Part shown: positions 9,068 through 16,933 of the stretch, piece after piece
Position numbering within the stretch: position 1 is the stretch's first letter
Layout of the letters: each line of letters starts with the position of its first letter
From: Siderastrea siderea
Taxonomy: Eukaryota > Cnidaria > Anthozoa > Scleractinia > Rhizangiidae
Direction of reading: 5' to 3'
Assembly: GCA_964030785.1 (NCBI GenBank)
Contig: OZ034973.1
Coordinates: 514,501 to 578,500, forward strand
Length of the DNA: 64,000 nt
The notes under the pieces: generated by a model
What the model saw: the letters and a program-made list of their open reading frames with translations, nothing else
The model's database searches: none
What the model was told of the DNA's origin: nothing
Program-made: the position numbers and the translations under genes

Positions 9068-9393
9068 GGTCGACCTGTCAATAGCCGTTGAAGGACTTTG
9101 TCTTGTTTGATGAGGTCTTGCGTCTCTTTATAGCCTTGACGGGTATTGCGTTTGAAATCGGACCACCAACCCCCACCTCGTTGTCGTCGTCGGTAATGTT
9201 GTACATTATCGGTAATGCCTTTCAAGGCTTGACCCCCTAATTTGCCTAAAGCCAGTCCAAACCCAGGGGCGGGACCTGATAGAAACATACTCATACCATG
9301 GGCAATTTTATCCACCAAACGGGGTTTGCGACGCATTAAAGCCCCTCCTCGTTGTTTCCTTTTTCGGCGTCGTCGTTGTCGTTGTACGGCCAT
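9061..9393 (-). CDS. 110-aa basic virion-type protein with two QRGG sites
   Basis: KRKQRGG-A (14-18) and RRRQRGG-G (71-75) divide the protein into a basic leader, a middle with an amphipathic or hydrophobic segment (AHGMSMFLSGPAPGFGLALG), and a basic C-terminal fragment. Both sites fit the adenain type II consensus (M/I/L/N/Q)xGG-x. CATAAAAAG lies about 41 bp upstream of the ATG. It resembles a precursor core or membrane-lytic peptide; the role is inferred. Confidence 0.75.
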   Translation of the reverse strand: MAVQRQRRRRKRKQRGGALMRRKPRLVDKIAHGMSMFLSGPAPGFGLALGKLGGQALKGITDNVQHYRRRQRGGGWWSDFKRNTRQGYKETQDLIKQDKVLQRLLTGRPW

Positions 9394-9998
9394 GGTTCTA
9401 AGAGTGTGGGACTGGGAGGGAGCGGCTTTTTATGGATCCAATACTCTTTAGGTCTCAAGGGACGAGGACATCCATCTACATAGCATAGGGCTTCCAAGGG
9501 TTGGTACACAAAATGACCATGGTAATCTTGGACACATCGTTTGGGTAACGGAGGGGTGAAATCCACAATGGTATCATCCAAGGTTTGCATCTTGATTAAA
9601 AATCGTTCCAGATCCTCCAAGGGAATACCCCGCACATGGGTTTTCAATTCGGTCAAGGCTTTGGCATAAGTGGTAAACGCAAATCGACTCATGGTCACTT
9701 TAAATCGGTATTGTTTAAAATCATTCCATCCTTTGACCACGGTGCCCACGGCCGCCAAACAGGCTACCAACGTACTGTTTTCCAAAAGGGGGCCCGCAAT
9801 CATACCAGCGGCCATCAGAAGTAAGGCCAACCCATTGAACAAGGCATTGATACACCTGTAATGATTCAACATTTTTCGATAACACCACCATTGTTGATGA
9901 TAAAAGGCATACAAGGAATCCATGCGTTGTAATAATTCTGGGGGGAAGGGAAGACCATGTTGTTTCGATCCATTCAATAACGACACGACGGTTTTCAT
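9336..9998 (-). CDS. Two-TM membrane protein (SLATT-like layout)
   Basis: 220 residues. An aromatic helix (YHQQWWCYRKMLNHY, about 33-47) precedes two adjacent hydrophobic segments at about 50-70 and 76-92 (INALFNGLALLLMAAGMIAG; LVACLAAVGTVVKG). A long helix with DFKQYRFKVTMSRFAFTTYA and a Pro-rich tail follow. It looks like an integral membrane protein. The helix-2TM-helix layout is compatible with SLATT effectors that pair with SLOG proteins, and this element does encode a SLOG-type protein. The similarity is topological only. It may instead be a standard Polinton membrane protein. Confidence 0.7.
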   Translation of the reverse strand: MKTVVSLLNGSKQHGLPFPPELLQRMDSLYAFYHQQWWCYRKMLNHYRCINALFNGLALLLMAAGMIAGPLLENSTLVACLAAVGTVVKGWNDFKQYRFKVTMSRFAFTTYAKALTELKTHVRGIPLEDLERFLIKMQTLDDTIVDFTPPLPKRCVQDYHGHFVYQPLEALCYVDGCPRPLRPKEYWIHKKPLPPSPTLLEPWPYNDNDDAEKGNNEEGL

Positions 9999-10000
9999 CT

Positions 10001-10909
10001 TTACGGCGAAACACGGGACGACGAGGTTTGTACACTCGGTGCTCCTCCTTGTTTATAACTGGTCACAATGCTATTGGTCATGGTGACATTAGCAATTTCA
10101 CGTCCTTGGGCCAACTGTTCTTGATCTTGTAACAGCATGCGTAAACGTCGTTGTAAATCCGCTTGACGCAAGGTACGAGGCTGTCTACCAGAACTCCCAG
10201 ACGTCCAAGATCCTCGAGGGGTAGCTGGATTGGAGGCAGGTGTCAAAGGGGAAGTGGGGGTATTTCGTCGTCGTCCTCGTATTCGAAAAGGTCGTCGTCC
10301 ACGACGACCCCCACCACCACCACCACCACCACCACCACCACCACCACCACCACCACCACCAGCACCACCAGCACCACCAGCACCACCAGCACCTCCACCA
10401 CCACCACCACCACCACCTCCACCACCAGCACCACCAGCACCACCAGCACCACGTCCACCACCACGACCGCTTCCACCACCGCGTCCACCACCACGTCCAC
10501 CACCACGTCCACCACGTCCACTACGTCCACCACCACCACGTCCATTACCATTACCCCCAGCACCCGCTGCTGTTCGAGCACCCGCTGCCAAGGGTACGCT
10601 TGGAGGAGTCGCAGGGGTTCGAGCACCAGAAGATGGTTGATTTCCTGGACTTCCTACCCCTGCTGGGGAAGAAGCCTGGGCAGGGGGCCCACCATCTCTA
10701 CCGGTAATGGGGAGAGCTTCCATAAACTGAAAGAGGGGCTCGGCTTCCATTTCCTCCATGGCCACGTCGAGAAGGCCTTGGTCTCCCGTGAAATACAAAT
10801 CTTGCTAGGCGCTTGGGGACATTTGATTGCCGCTGGCCGCCCCCACCCCCGCAGGGGACACGGTATCGTACGATTGCGGAGGTTGACGGTCATCGTCATC
10901 ATCGGCCAT
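10001..10909 (-). CDS. Arg-Gly-rich protein interrupted by an in-frame TAG
   Basis: The natural start is the ATG at 10909 (45 bp after a TATAAAG at 10954-10948). It gives MADDDDDRQPPQSYDTVSPA and continues for 34 codons to a TAG at 10807-10805. The same frame then stays open for about 267 codons to the TAA at 10001. After the TAG come an acidic segment, a Pro/Ala linker, a long RGG/poly-Gly tract (encoded by a CCA/CCR repeat at 10305-10550), a basic patch and a C-terminal SIVTSYKQGGAPSV. RGG tracts usually bind RNA or phase-separate. Either this copy is inactivated or the TAG is read through; no other start with a good context is evident. Confidence 0.65.
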
Positions 10910-10947
10910 GGTTTGCTTTTCTCTTTTTACCTGTTCCAAGGGGCTCC

Positions 10948-10954
10948 CTTTATA
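10948..10954 (-). promoter_or_regulatory. TATA box of the RGG gene
   Basis: TATAAAG on the minus strand, 45 bp before the ATG at 10909. Confidence 0.5.
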
Positions 10955-11603
10955 GTCGTTTTTGATAGGTGCGAGTCCATCCTTCGTCTTTTAACAGGTG
11001 ACTCAACAGCCGTTGTTGGTCGGAGGAGGCGGGATGTAAATCCAAGACCAAATACCCATACGGTCGTGTCGTGGCTTGATGAAACGTCTCCAACGTGTCT
11101 TTCCAAGTGGTAGGAAACGATTGAAGCATGACATTGCGTACCCCTAATTGATCTCGAGGGTTCTTGAACGCCACGATGTAATGGGCATTGCGGGATATAC
11201 TTTTGGCATAGCGACCCACGGGAAACATGTCTTGGCACAAGTAGAGCACCGTCACCCCTTGATGATGCGAATGTTTGGTGAATAAATCCAACACGCGTTT
11301 ATCGTGACTGCCTTCATCCATTAAATCATCCAAAACCAGGACCCCATGTCCTTCAGGAAACCATTGCACTAAGGCCTCATGATCGGGAATCCCTTCGTGA
11401 AACACCACCCCTTGATCTTGCATGCCTTGAAATCGATCTTGCCAGGCCCCATAACAATAATGCCTTTGGGTCGGTGGGGTTTCAAACAACTCGGGGTTGT
11501 CTACCAAGAGTTTTTCCGTAAACGCGGTTTTCCCACATCCCGAAGGACCCACCACCAAGATAGAGGAAGGCGTATGAAAACGAAACGGTTTCCCCGTTTG
11601 CAT
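10950..11603 (-). CDS. FtsK/HerA-type genome-packaging ATPase
   Basis: 217 residues. It has Walker A GPSGCGKTAFTEKLL (about 19-33), Walker B GVLVLDDLMDEG (about 85-96) and a conserved VTVLYLCQDMFPVG sensor segment. The size and motifs match the A32/FtsK-like ATPases of Polintons and related viruses, which push the genome into the capsid. The gene is complete. The ATG follows the Pol III-type T run of the tRNA-like gene; AATAAAAAGG just upstream could serve as a TATA-like element. Confidence 0.95.
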   Translation of the reverse strand: MQTGKPFRFHTPSSILVVGPSGCGKTAFTEKLLVDNPELFETPPTQRHYCYGAWQDRFQGMQDQGVVFHEGIPDHEALVQWFPEGHGVLVLDDLMDEGSHDKRVLDLFTKHSHHQGVTVLYLCQDMFPVGRYAKSISRNAHYIVAFKNPRDQLGVRNVMLQSFPTTWKDTLETFHQATTRPYGYLVLDLHPASSDQQRLLSHLLKDEGWTRTYQKRL

Positions 11604-11625
11604 GATGATGACGAACTACCCTTAG

Positions 11626-11634
11626 AAAAAAAAA
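11626..11634 (-). terminator. T9 run after the tRNA-like gene
   Basis: Nine consecutive T on the minus strand, 14 nt beyond the end of the tRNA-like gene: a canonical RNA polymerase III terminator. Confidence 0.65.
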
Positions 11635-11648
11635 GGCACCTTTTTATT

Positions 11649-11734
11649 GGAGTCGGTGGGGCTCGAACCCACGTACGACCCAATCCTTATCTGAATCAAA
11701 GGTCTAAGGCTCTAACCAACTGAGCTACGACTCC
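11649..11734 (-). tRNA. tRNA-like gene, 86 nt, anticodon uncertain
   Basis: The acceptor stem is a perfect 7 bp (GGAGTCG/CGACTCC). The D arm (GCTC-AGTTGGTTA-GAGC) and T arm (GTGGG-TTCGAGC-CCCAC) are canonical. The A box is TAGCTCAGTTGG, the B box GGTTCGAGCCC, and a Pol III terminator follows. The 36-nt middle does not fold as a standard anticodon arm plus variable loop. Options are: a GACCT/GGGTC stem whose enlarged loop holds an intron; a CTTTG/TAAGG stem with UCA in the loop; or a Lys-like arm with a mismatch. It could be an intron-containing tRNA or a captured, degenerate one. It sits between protease and ATPase, in the same orientation. Confidence 0.75.
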
Positions 11735-11757
11735 GACACCACTTTTTTCCAACAAAT

Positions 11758-11763
11758 TTTATT
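11758..11763 (-). terminator. Poly(A) signal abutting the protease stop codon
   Basis: Minus strand AATAAA begins within the protease TAA (TAAATAAA). It would end the capsid/protease mRNA just before the tRNA-like gene. Confidence 0.6.
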
Positions 11764-12302
11764 TAAGCATTACATTGATGATACGGATGACAACAGAGTT
11801 GATACCATCTGGCTTCTTGGCCTACAATCAATTGTTGAAGGCGTTGACCGGCTTGATGGTCATTACTAACATAATCATGATCCGAAAACTCATTTAAAAA
11901 CTCTTGCAAGGTCCGTCCACGGGCTTTGGCTTTCAAGTACAACAAGGCGTAATCACCACAACTCTTGCTTGTAATGGCTTGGAGGGACTTGCCATTGGTC
12001 ACTACATACTTCCAATGTTGGACAATCCAATCTCGTAACGGGGTAGCTTGCACGTACGTGTCCATGGGCAAAGCATAACTGTCCAGGACTTCACACACCT
12101 TTCCATCCGTCCACACCGCTAACCAATGTTGTCCCGGTTGATCGTGTGGGTCTGTATTCACAATGTACCCTTGGGGTTGGGTCTTGACAGGAGTCTTGGG
12201 TAAACGATCACAGGCCACGGTTCCGTAAAAGACCGGGTTCAATTGGGGGTCGTCTCGGGCTAAATAATCCAACTGGACATTATTCAAGGCCACATGTTCC
12301 AT
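11763..12302 (-). CDS. Adenain-like cysteine protease
   Basis: 179 residues. His59 (GQHWLAVW), Asp74 (VLDSY), Gln108 and Cys115 (SKSCGDYAL) form the adenain-type triad plus oxyanion Gln; the Gln-to-Cys spacing of 7 equals that of adenovirus protease. In adenoviruses this enzyme matures capsid and core precursors at (M/I/L/N/Q)xGG-x or xGx-G sites. Several small basic proteins of this element carry such sites. The ATG overlaps the capsid gene's stop (TGATG), suggesting coupled translation. Confidence 0.94.
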   Translation of the reverse strand: MEHVALNNVQLDYLARDDPQLNPVFYGTVACDRLPKTPVKTQPQGYIVNTDPHDQPGQHWLAVWTDGKVCEVLDSYALPMDTYVQATPLRDWIVQHWKYVVTNGKSLQAITSKSCGDYALLYLKAKARGRTLQEFLNEFSDHDYVSNDHQAGQRLQQLIVGQEARWYQLCCHPYHQCNA

Positions 12303-13702
12303 CAGTGCTGGTAAATGTTATACAACACGGCTCCGTTCCTGTCAATCTCCAGCAAATTCTCAAATTCTCCATACACGAGTACGGTTATATTGACACCGGG
12401 GGCAGCTCCAAATTCCAACACCAATTGTAAATCTCCCGTTTGCTTGGGGTTGAGGTTTTGACTGTCAGCACATCCATTGGCCACATTGTCAAACATGTAC
12501 AAGGTACAATTTTTAGCTTGGCCCCAATCTCCTAGTTCTACCATGTTGCCTTTCTTTTTACACCAAGCACCACTGGCTTGCAGAAAACGGAAGTAGCCTA
12601 GATTATCTCGGGTGCCATTGTCATGCACTAACTGGAGGGTTTCATAAGGGTATTCTTCTCCTCTGACAATCTGTTTAATGGAGGTCAGACCAAATTTCTG
12701 GAAACAGAATGGATCTCGGGTCACATCTCCATTGAAGGCGCGGCTGTCCAGTAATCCCACAATCAATCGGTCAGGTATTCTGTTTTGAAACAGGTTAGGG
12801 ATATCAAAGCGGACCAGGTTGTTTTGCATGCTGAAGGTCCGGATTTCACTGCGGACGGTCGGGTAAGCCGCCACTTGGCCTTCATTGTGTCTTTTTTCAG
12901 ATATGCTCTGGTAGATGGCGTCATTCAAACGCAGTTGACAGAGATGAAACCGTAGTTTCACATCCCCTTCCATCAATCGGCCAGCTAGAGCCACTCCATT
13001 CAAAAACAAGTTGGGGCCATTGAAATGAAATTTCATCTTGATTTCGATACCGGGCACCAACAGTTTGCCAGTGTGAAAGACTTCCAAGTGGGGGGTAAAC
13101 ACTAGACTGTGGGTGACACCTCCAGCATACTTTTCCACTTCAGCTACCATGGCGGCCAACGCCCCTTTGTGATTGGCACTGAGATCACGCCAATTTTGAT
13201 GCGGTGTGGCACTGTTGGTATTGTTGTTGGTCCATTGGGGTGGGAAATCCACTTGATTGAACCATCCTTGGGGTCCTAACACGGTCTTGCCATCTTCTCG
13301 GTCATAATTCAACAAGGTTTCCAGGTAAGCTTTGTAATGATACGTGTCGGATTGTGGACTGATCAACGTGCCATTCAACTGCAAGTCAATTTGTTTGATG
13401 ATGGAATGGGCCAAATTATTGACGGGCCACAATTTCTGATTGGCCACCAAGTTCCCGGCATCCTCCTTTTTCAAACTCAATTCCATGGTAAAGTAACTGC
13501 GTCCCAAATCCACAAAATCGTCCAACCCTGGAATGATGAATTCCATGGGATTGATACCCGTGGTGGTGGGTTGAATGGTGACCATGCGATAGGCATTGAT
13601 GCTAATGTCGGTCGGTGGCACCTTGAAAATCCGTAACGCTGGGTTGACGGTCGCTTCGGAACGCTCGTGAGCCGGGGCGGTTTGTGTACTCACGTCAGGC
13701 AT
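12302..13702 (-). CDS. Major capsid protein (double jelly-roll type)
   Basis: 466 residues, intact. The N-terminus VNPALRIFKVPPTDIS followed by a GINPMEFIIPG block and long beta-rich segments matches the Polinton family often annotated in animals as F54H12.2-like. That family has been assigned as the Polinton major capsid protein with a double jelly roll. It would form pseudo-hexagonal capsomers. The neighbours (protease, ATPase, putative minor capsid) support this. TATAAAAAC lies 50 bp upstream of the ATG. The assignment rests on family recall and context; no fold was computed. Confidence 0.88.
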   Translation of the reverse strand: MPDVSTQTAPAHERSEATVNPALRIFKVPPTDISINAYRMVTIQPTTTGINPMEFIIPGLDDFVDLGRSYFTMELSLKKEDAGNLVANQKLWPVNNLAHSIIKQIDLQLNGTLISPQSDTYHYKAYLETLLNYDREDGKTVLGPQGWFNQVDFPPQWTNNNTNSATPHQNWRDLSANHKGALAAMVAEVEKYAGGVTHSLVFTPHLEVFHTGKLLVPGIEIKMKFHFNGPNLFLNGVALAGRLMEGDVKLRFHLCQLRLNDAIYQSISEKRHNEGQVAAYPTVRSEIRTFSMQNNLVRFDIPNLFQNRIPDRLIVGLLDSRAFNGDVTRDPFCFQKFGLTSIKQIVRGEEYPYETLQLVHDNGTRDNLGYFRFLQASGAWCKKKGNMVELGDWGQAKNCTLYMFDNVANGCADSQNLNPKQTGDLQLVLEFGAAPGVNITVLVYGEFENLLEIDRNGAVLYNIYQH

Positions 13703-13704
13703 GT

Positions 13705-13932
13705 TTAACGTCGTCGAGTGGTACCCCGTCGTCGTCGTGAGGGGTTTTTATAGCGTCGTCGGGCTAAACGTTGTCTCAAATCAAACCCGGGCAGTCTCAT
13801 CACCTCGGGACTTAACCATCCACCACGTTGTCGTCGTCGTCGCATGAGTTTCCAAAACGGATACAGTCCACCCCATTGAGACAACCCTCGATTACTACGA
13901 ATCCGTCGAGGTCGTGAATGCACGGGTTCCAT
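13705..13932 (-). CDS. 75-aa basic protein with QWGG and QRGG sites
   Basis: Arg-rich throughout. QWGG-L (19-23) and RRRRQRGG-W (31-39) both fit the adenain type II consensus. The ATG overlaps the upstream stop (TAATG at 13930-13934), and the stop is 2 bp before the capsid gene ATG. It is probably a DNA-condensing or core precursor peptide (inference). Confidence 0.7.
   Translation of the reverse strand: MEPVHSRPRRIRSNRGLSQWGGLYPFWKLMRRRRQRGGWLSPEVMRLPGFDLRQRLARRRYKNPSRRRRGTTRRR
13744..13752 (-). promoter_or_regulatory. TATA box of the major capsid gene
   Basis: TATAAAAAC on the minus strand, 50 bp upstream of the capsid ATG and inside the 75-aa ORF. Confidence 0.45.
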
Positions 13933-14258
13933 TAGACTCCCAAAATATCACGTGCACGTTTGGTTTGTTTGGGAAATAAGGCAGTGGCTACACGCACGGC
14001 GTCTTTCACGTTCTTATGACTCAACGCTTTCTTGGCTTGTTTGGTGATTTCCTTTTTAAGGACTTGTTCGGCTTTGCGTTTAACACCGCGTGTCAAACCC
14101 GTTTCCAAGCCTCTCTTGATATTACTAGGCAATTTTAAAGGATTTCGCGTCCTTATAAGACCTTGCAACCCCCCACGCATCAGATCCGTCATCACTCCTT
14201 TGCCTTGTTGATCATACCACTCGTCGGTTCGAAATCGTGTCAAACTTCCCCCACGCAT
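13932..14258 (-). CDS. 108-aa basic structural-type protein
   Basis: Begins MRGG-S and contains LMRGG-L (27-31) and QQGK-G (17-21); all three match adenain consensus forms. The remainder is a Lys/Arg-rich helical protein ending RARDILGV, a tail I recall from other Polintons. The function is unknown; a precursor capsid-cement or core protein is plausible. TATAAAAAG lies at 14322-14314, 64 bp upstream. Its stop overlaps the next ATG (TAATG). Confidence 0.72.
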   Translation of the reverse strand: MRGGSLTRFRTDEWYDQQGKGVMTDLMRGGLQGLIRTRNPLKLPSNIKRGLETGLTRGVKRKAEQVLKKEITKQAKKALSHKNVKDAVRVATALFPKQTKRARDILGV

Positions 14259-14313
14259 GGTGCCTTCTTCTTCACCAGGGATAAACGTTTTGTTTAGGCT
14301 TTATGGGACTCCC

Positions 14314-14322
14314 CTTTTTATA
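14314..14322 (-). promoter_or_regulatory. TATA box for the 108-aa gene
   Basis: TATAAAAAG on the minus strand upstream of the ATG at 14258; the same motif precedes several other structural genes. Confidence 0.45.
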
Positions 14323-14328
14323 CCGTCA

Positions 14329-14514
14329 TCATCGTCGTCGTCGCTTTTTCCGAAAAGCGGCTTCCAACCCTTTTTTAGCCCCGTAACTCGCGGCACCACT
14401 TGCAGCACCCAACGCCACAGCTTTTCCTCCAGCGATCAAGGCTGGAATGAGGGCGGCCAGGGGCAAGAGACCTCCTCGTTGCCTTCTCCTTCGACGCACT
14501 CTTGTCTTGGGCAT
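14329..14514 (-). CDS. 61-aa pX-like basic/hydrophobic peptide
   Basis: RVRRRRRQRGG-L (5-16) is followed by an uninterrupted small-residue hydrophobic helix (LLPLAALIPALIAGGKAVAL) and a KKRRRR tail. Cleavage after Gly15 would release a membrane-active-looking peptide. The layout recalls the pX-type virion peptides described for adintoviruses and adenoviruses. TATAAAAAG at 14551-14543 is 37 bp before the ATG. Confidence 0.75.
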   Translation of the reverse strand: MPKTRVRRRRRQRGGLLPLAALIPALIAGGKAVALGAASGAASYGAKKGLEAAFRKKRRRR

Positions 14515-14542
14515 CTTTGTTTGTTTTCACAACTCTTGTTTT

Positions 14543-14551
14543 CTTTTTATA
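14543..14551 (-). promoter_or_regulatory. TATA box of the pX-like gene
   Basis: TATAAAAAG on the minus strand, 37 bp upstream of the ATG at 14514. Confidence 0.5.
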
Positions 14552-14552
14552 C

Positions 14553-14753
14553 TCACATGACGTTGCACGTAAACGATTCCCCTGCCCACCGTTTGCGTTT
14601 CCCACTTCGCATTTCTTCCATACGTTTCTTCGTTGATCTTAGGTAATTCTTTTTGGCTAACTTTTCTACCCCTTTGGTGATGGACCAAGCGGCCTTAGGA
14701 ATCCCGGCAATCACTGCGTTGACCCCTTCCCCCGCTTGTGGACGCTGTGGTCG

Positions 14754-14784
<31 letters not shown>

Positions 14785-14795
14785 TTCGGTGGCAT
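14553..14795 (-). CDS. 80-aa basic protein with QAGE-G site
   Basis: An N-terminal run of eleven Arg residues, then QAGE-G (20-24), which matches the adenain type I form xGx-G. A hydrophobic helix (VNAVIAGIPKAAWSITKGV) and a basic C-terminus follow. It is probably another core precursor. CATAAAAAA at 14832-14824 is 37 bp before the ATG. Confidence 0.72.
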
Positions 14796-14828
14796 AATTG
14801 ATTTGGGTTCCCTTCTCGTCTCTCTTTT

Positions 14829-15872
14829 TTATGTCTTTTTGAAGTGTAACGTGACAATGGTATGGCCTTCACCAAACTTGACCAAGTCTCCTCCGGCACC
14901 AATCGTTTCAGCCACTTGAACGTGAATCATTTCCACCACCTCGTTACGAAGAGACATGTAATGAATGTGCAACGGTTCAAAATACAGGGTGCCACGTGCT
15001 TCTCGCTTGTACTGGATTTCACGCAACAAATCAGTCACGCGATTGCCTACCATCATACTGCCTGCCACGTCCGAGTACACGTGCAACGATCGGGTGGGTT
15101 CCCCCACCACCGCCCGAAACGCCGTATTCAAGTTGGTGAAACGCCACCCACAACTCATACTCAATTGTAAATAATCCGGTAAAATCGCACGCACCGTCCA
15201 AAAGACCGCGTTCCCCTGACCGTCGGTGACATCCTGCCAATCGCTGTTGTTGGTGATGTCGGGGACTTGATCCCCCAGGAATTCTTGCTGTAAGTTCGGA
15301 CCCAACACCAATCCACTGCTAATTTTACGTAACCATCCCATCTTGACCGCCAACTTGGTGTAGATGGTAAGGACTGGTGTTTTGTTACCACAATGGCAGA
15401 CATTCGTGTTGTCGATGAGCAGATCGTCGCCTTCCCACTTGAACTTGACGTAGGTGTGTTTGCCTTGATCGTTGGTAAACCGGCCTCCTTGAATGGCCGT
15501 TTCCTGGCGTCGTTGTTCCAAATGGGCAATCGTGGCTTTCATGAAACTCACGCCATCCACCACCCAATCCAAATCTTGGACGTCTTGGATGAGGGTTTGC
15601 GCCGTGCCTATGCGCGCGGCCATGGTGCCATCGGTTTTACCCGGGGCGGGATAAGTGATCTCCCACGACGTCGCTAGGATGTACCCATCTTTCTTCACCA
15701 ACTCGTACAAATTGACGCGGGTATCCGGTAAGGAAATGGCACTCAACCCCACTTGCCATCCACCTCCCGTGAGCTGTAACGGTTGAGGTAAACGAATCTT
15801 GAAGGAATTGGCTTGGTTGTTGGGAAATTCACGTCGGTTGGCATGACTGGGTAACGTCACGTAAAACGACAT
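14829..15872 (-). CDS. Putative minor capsid/penton-type protein, copy 1
   Basis: 347 residues from MSFYVTLPSHANRREF; a GTG 18 nt earlier is not needed. It is paralogous to the upstream gene: both share SFYVTL.SHA, FPxN, RLPxPxxxxGxGWxVG, a CxWRFxNxNxxFR block, S.HVY.DV..SMMVGxRITDLLREI and HxxYxxxRNEVVE. The N-terminal pattern is common in animal Polintons near the capsid gene. I infer a penton or minor capsid role from position and size, but a vertex or spike role is not shown. The gap to the preceding stop is 14 bp. Confidence 0.75.
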   Translation of the reverse strand: MSFYVTLPSHANRREFPNNQANSFKIRLPQPLQLTGGGWQVGLSAISLPDTRVNLYELVKKDGYILATSWEITYPAPGKTDGTMAARIGTAQTLIQDVQDLDWVVDGVSFMKATIAHLEQRRQETAIQGGRFTNDQGKHTYVKFKWEGDDLLIDNTNVCHCGNKTPVLTIYTKLAVKMGWLRKISSGLVLGPNLQQEFLGDQVPDITNNSDWQDVTDGQGNAVFWTVRAILPDYLQLSMSCGWRFTNLNTAFRAVVGEPTRSLHVYSDVAGSMMVGNRVTDLLREIQYKREARGTLYFEPLHIHYMSLRNEVVEMIHVQVAETIGAGGDLVKFGEGHTIVTLHFKKT

Positions 15873-15886
15873 GTTGTCTTTCTTCT

Positions 15887-16927
15887 TCACACCACCACTT
15901 CCCTTTTAAAGTGGAGGGTCAGGAGGGTACGCCCTTCACCAAATTTCACCAGATCCCCATTGGTTTCGGCCATCTGGGTTTCCACGATTTCCACCACTTC
16001 GTTGCGTACTGGGATATATTGAATATGTCGAGGTTCAAAGTGGGTGGTGTTTTGAGGCTGGTACTTGATTTCTCGTAAGAGATCGGTGATGCGACCCCCT
16101 ACCATACTGCTGGTCCCTACATCACAATACACGTGCAAAGGACGCGTGGAGGGAAATTCCAACGAGGGACGAAAGGTCTTGTTCACATTCACAAACCGCC
16201 AATTACACGTCATACTCAAGTTCAGATAATCCCCATCCACTTTCCAAAAGGCGGGCTTGTTGCTGCCATCCAGGACATCGGACGGGGTGGGAATGGAGTC
16301 CGTATGAAATTCTTGCAAGAGATTCGGACCCAATCGATACTGACCGGGGGACACTTGTTCAATCCATCCCATTCTCAGGGCCAAGGTTCGGCCCCATAAC
16401 ACGCGTGCCACTTGTCGTGTGTAATCCACATTGACGGTATTCAACAACAAATCCCCTTCGGAGGTCCATTCAAAGGTCGGGTACAATTTGACGCCATTGT
16501 CCTCGGCCCATTTGTTGAGGGGTTTGGTTTGTTTGGCACGGGCTTGCACGTAACGGTACACCAGTTGATGAAAAAAGTGCGATCCCGTCAACGAGGCCAT
16601 CTCCTTTCTCATATCTCGTCCGTACACAGTGAGTTCGCGACGTTCATGGTACCAGTGATCGTTCCCCAAATCGTCTTTGGTATACACCCGTTCGTGCCAT
16701 CGTACGTACAACAGAGGATGGGAATCACCCACGCCTCCTTCTTCCGCTACCACGGGAATGGTGGGTAAGGATAAACTCACCATACCCACCATCCATCCTC
16801 GTCCCACAAATCGGATGGGTTTAGGCAATCGGTTTCTGAAATGATGACTCTTGTTCCCAGGAAACTCTTTGGTACTCGCATGACTCATCAACGTCACGTA
16901 AAACGAAGAGTTGGGCACCAACGTCAT
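15887..16927 (-). CDS. Putative minor capsid/penton-type protein, copy 2
   Basis: 346 residues beginning MTLVPNSSFYVTLMSHAS. It is a diverged tandem duplicate of the 347-aa protein at 14829-15872 (see shared blocks there), with a longer central insert (KWAEDNGVKLYPTFEW region). The two may form a hetero-oligomer or serve two capsid positions. It starts 6 bp after the integrase stop, so the genes are probably co-transcribed. Confidence 0.75.
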   Translation of the reverse strand: MTLVPNSSFYVTLMSHASTKEFPGNKSHHFRNRLPKPIRFVGRGWMVGMVSLSLPTIPVVAEEGGVGDSHPLLYVRWHERVYTKDDLGNDHWYHERRELTVYGRDMRKEMASLTGSHFFHQLVYRYVQARAKQTKPLNKWAEDNGVKLYPTFEWTSEGDLLLNTVNVDYTRQVARVLWGRTLALRMGWIEQVSPGQYRLGPNLLQEFHTDSIPTPSDVLDGSNKPAFWKVDGDYLNLSMTCNWRFVNVNKTFRPSLEFPSTRPLHVYCDVGTSSMVGGRITDLLREIKYQPQNTTHFEPRHIQYIPVRNEVVEIVETQMAETNGDLVKFGEGRTLLTLHFKREVVV

Positions 16928-16933
16928 TGTTTT

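Noticed and set aside
10163..11113. Long plus-strand frames rich in Thr, His or Pro over 10163-11113
   Set aside because: They are antisense shadows of the CCA/CCR repeat that encodes the poly-Gly/RGG tract of the minus-strand gene.
11649..11734. Reading the tRNA-like gene as a selenocysteine or opal-suppressor tRNA (UCA)
   Set aside because: That fold needs seven unpaired bases between D and anticodon stems, and the acceptor/T-arm lengths are not those of tRNA-Sec.
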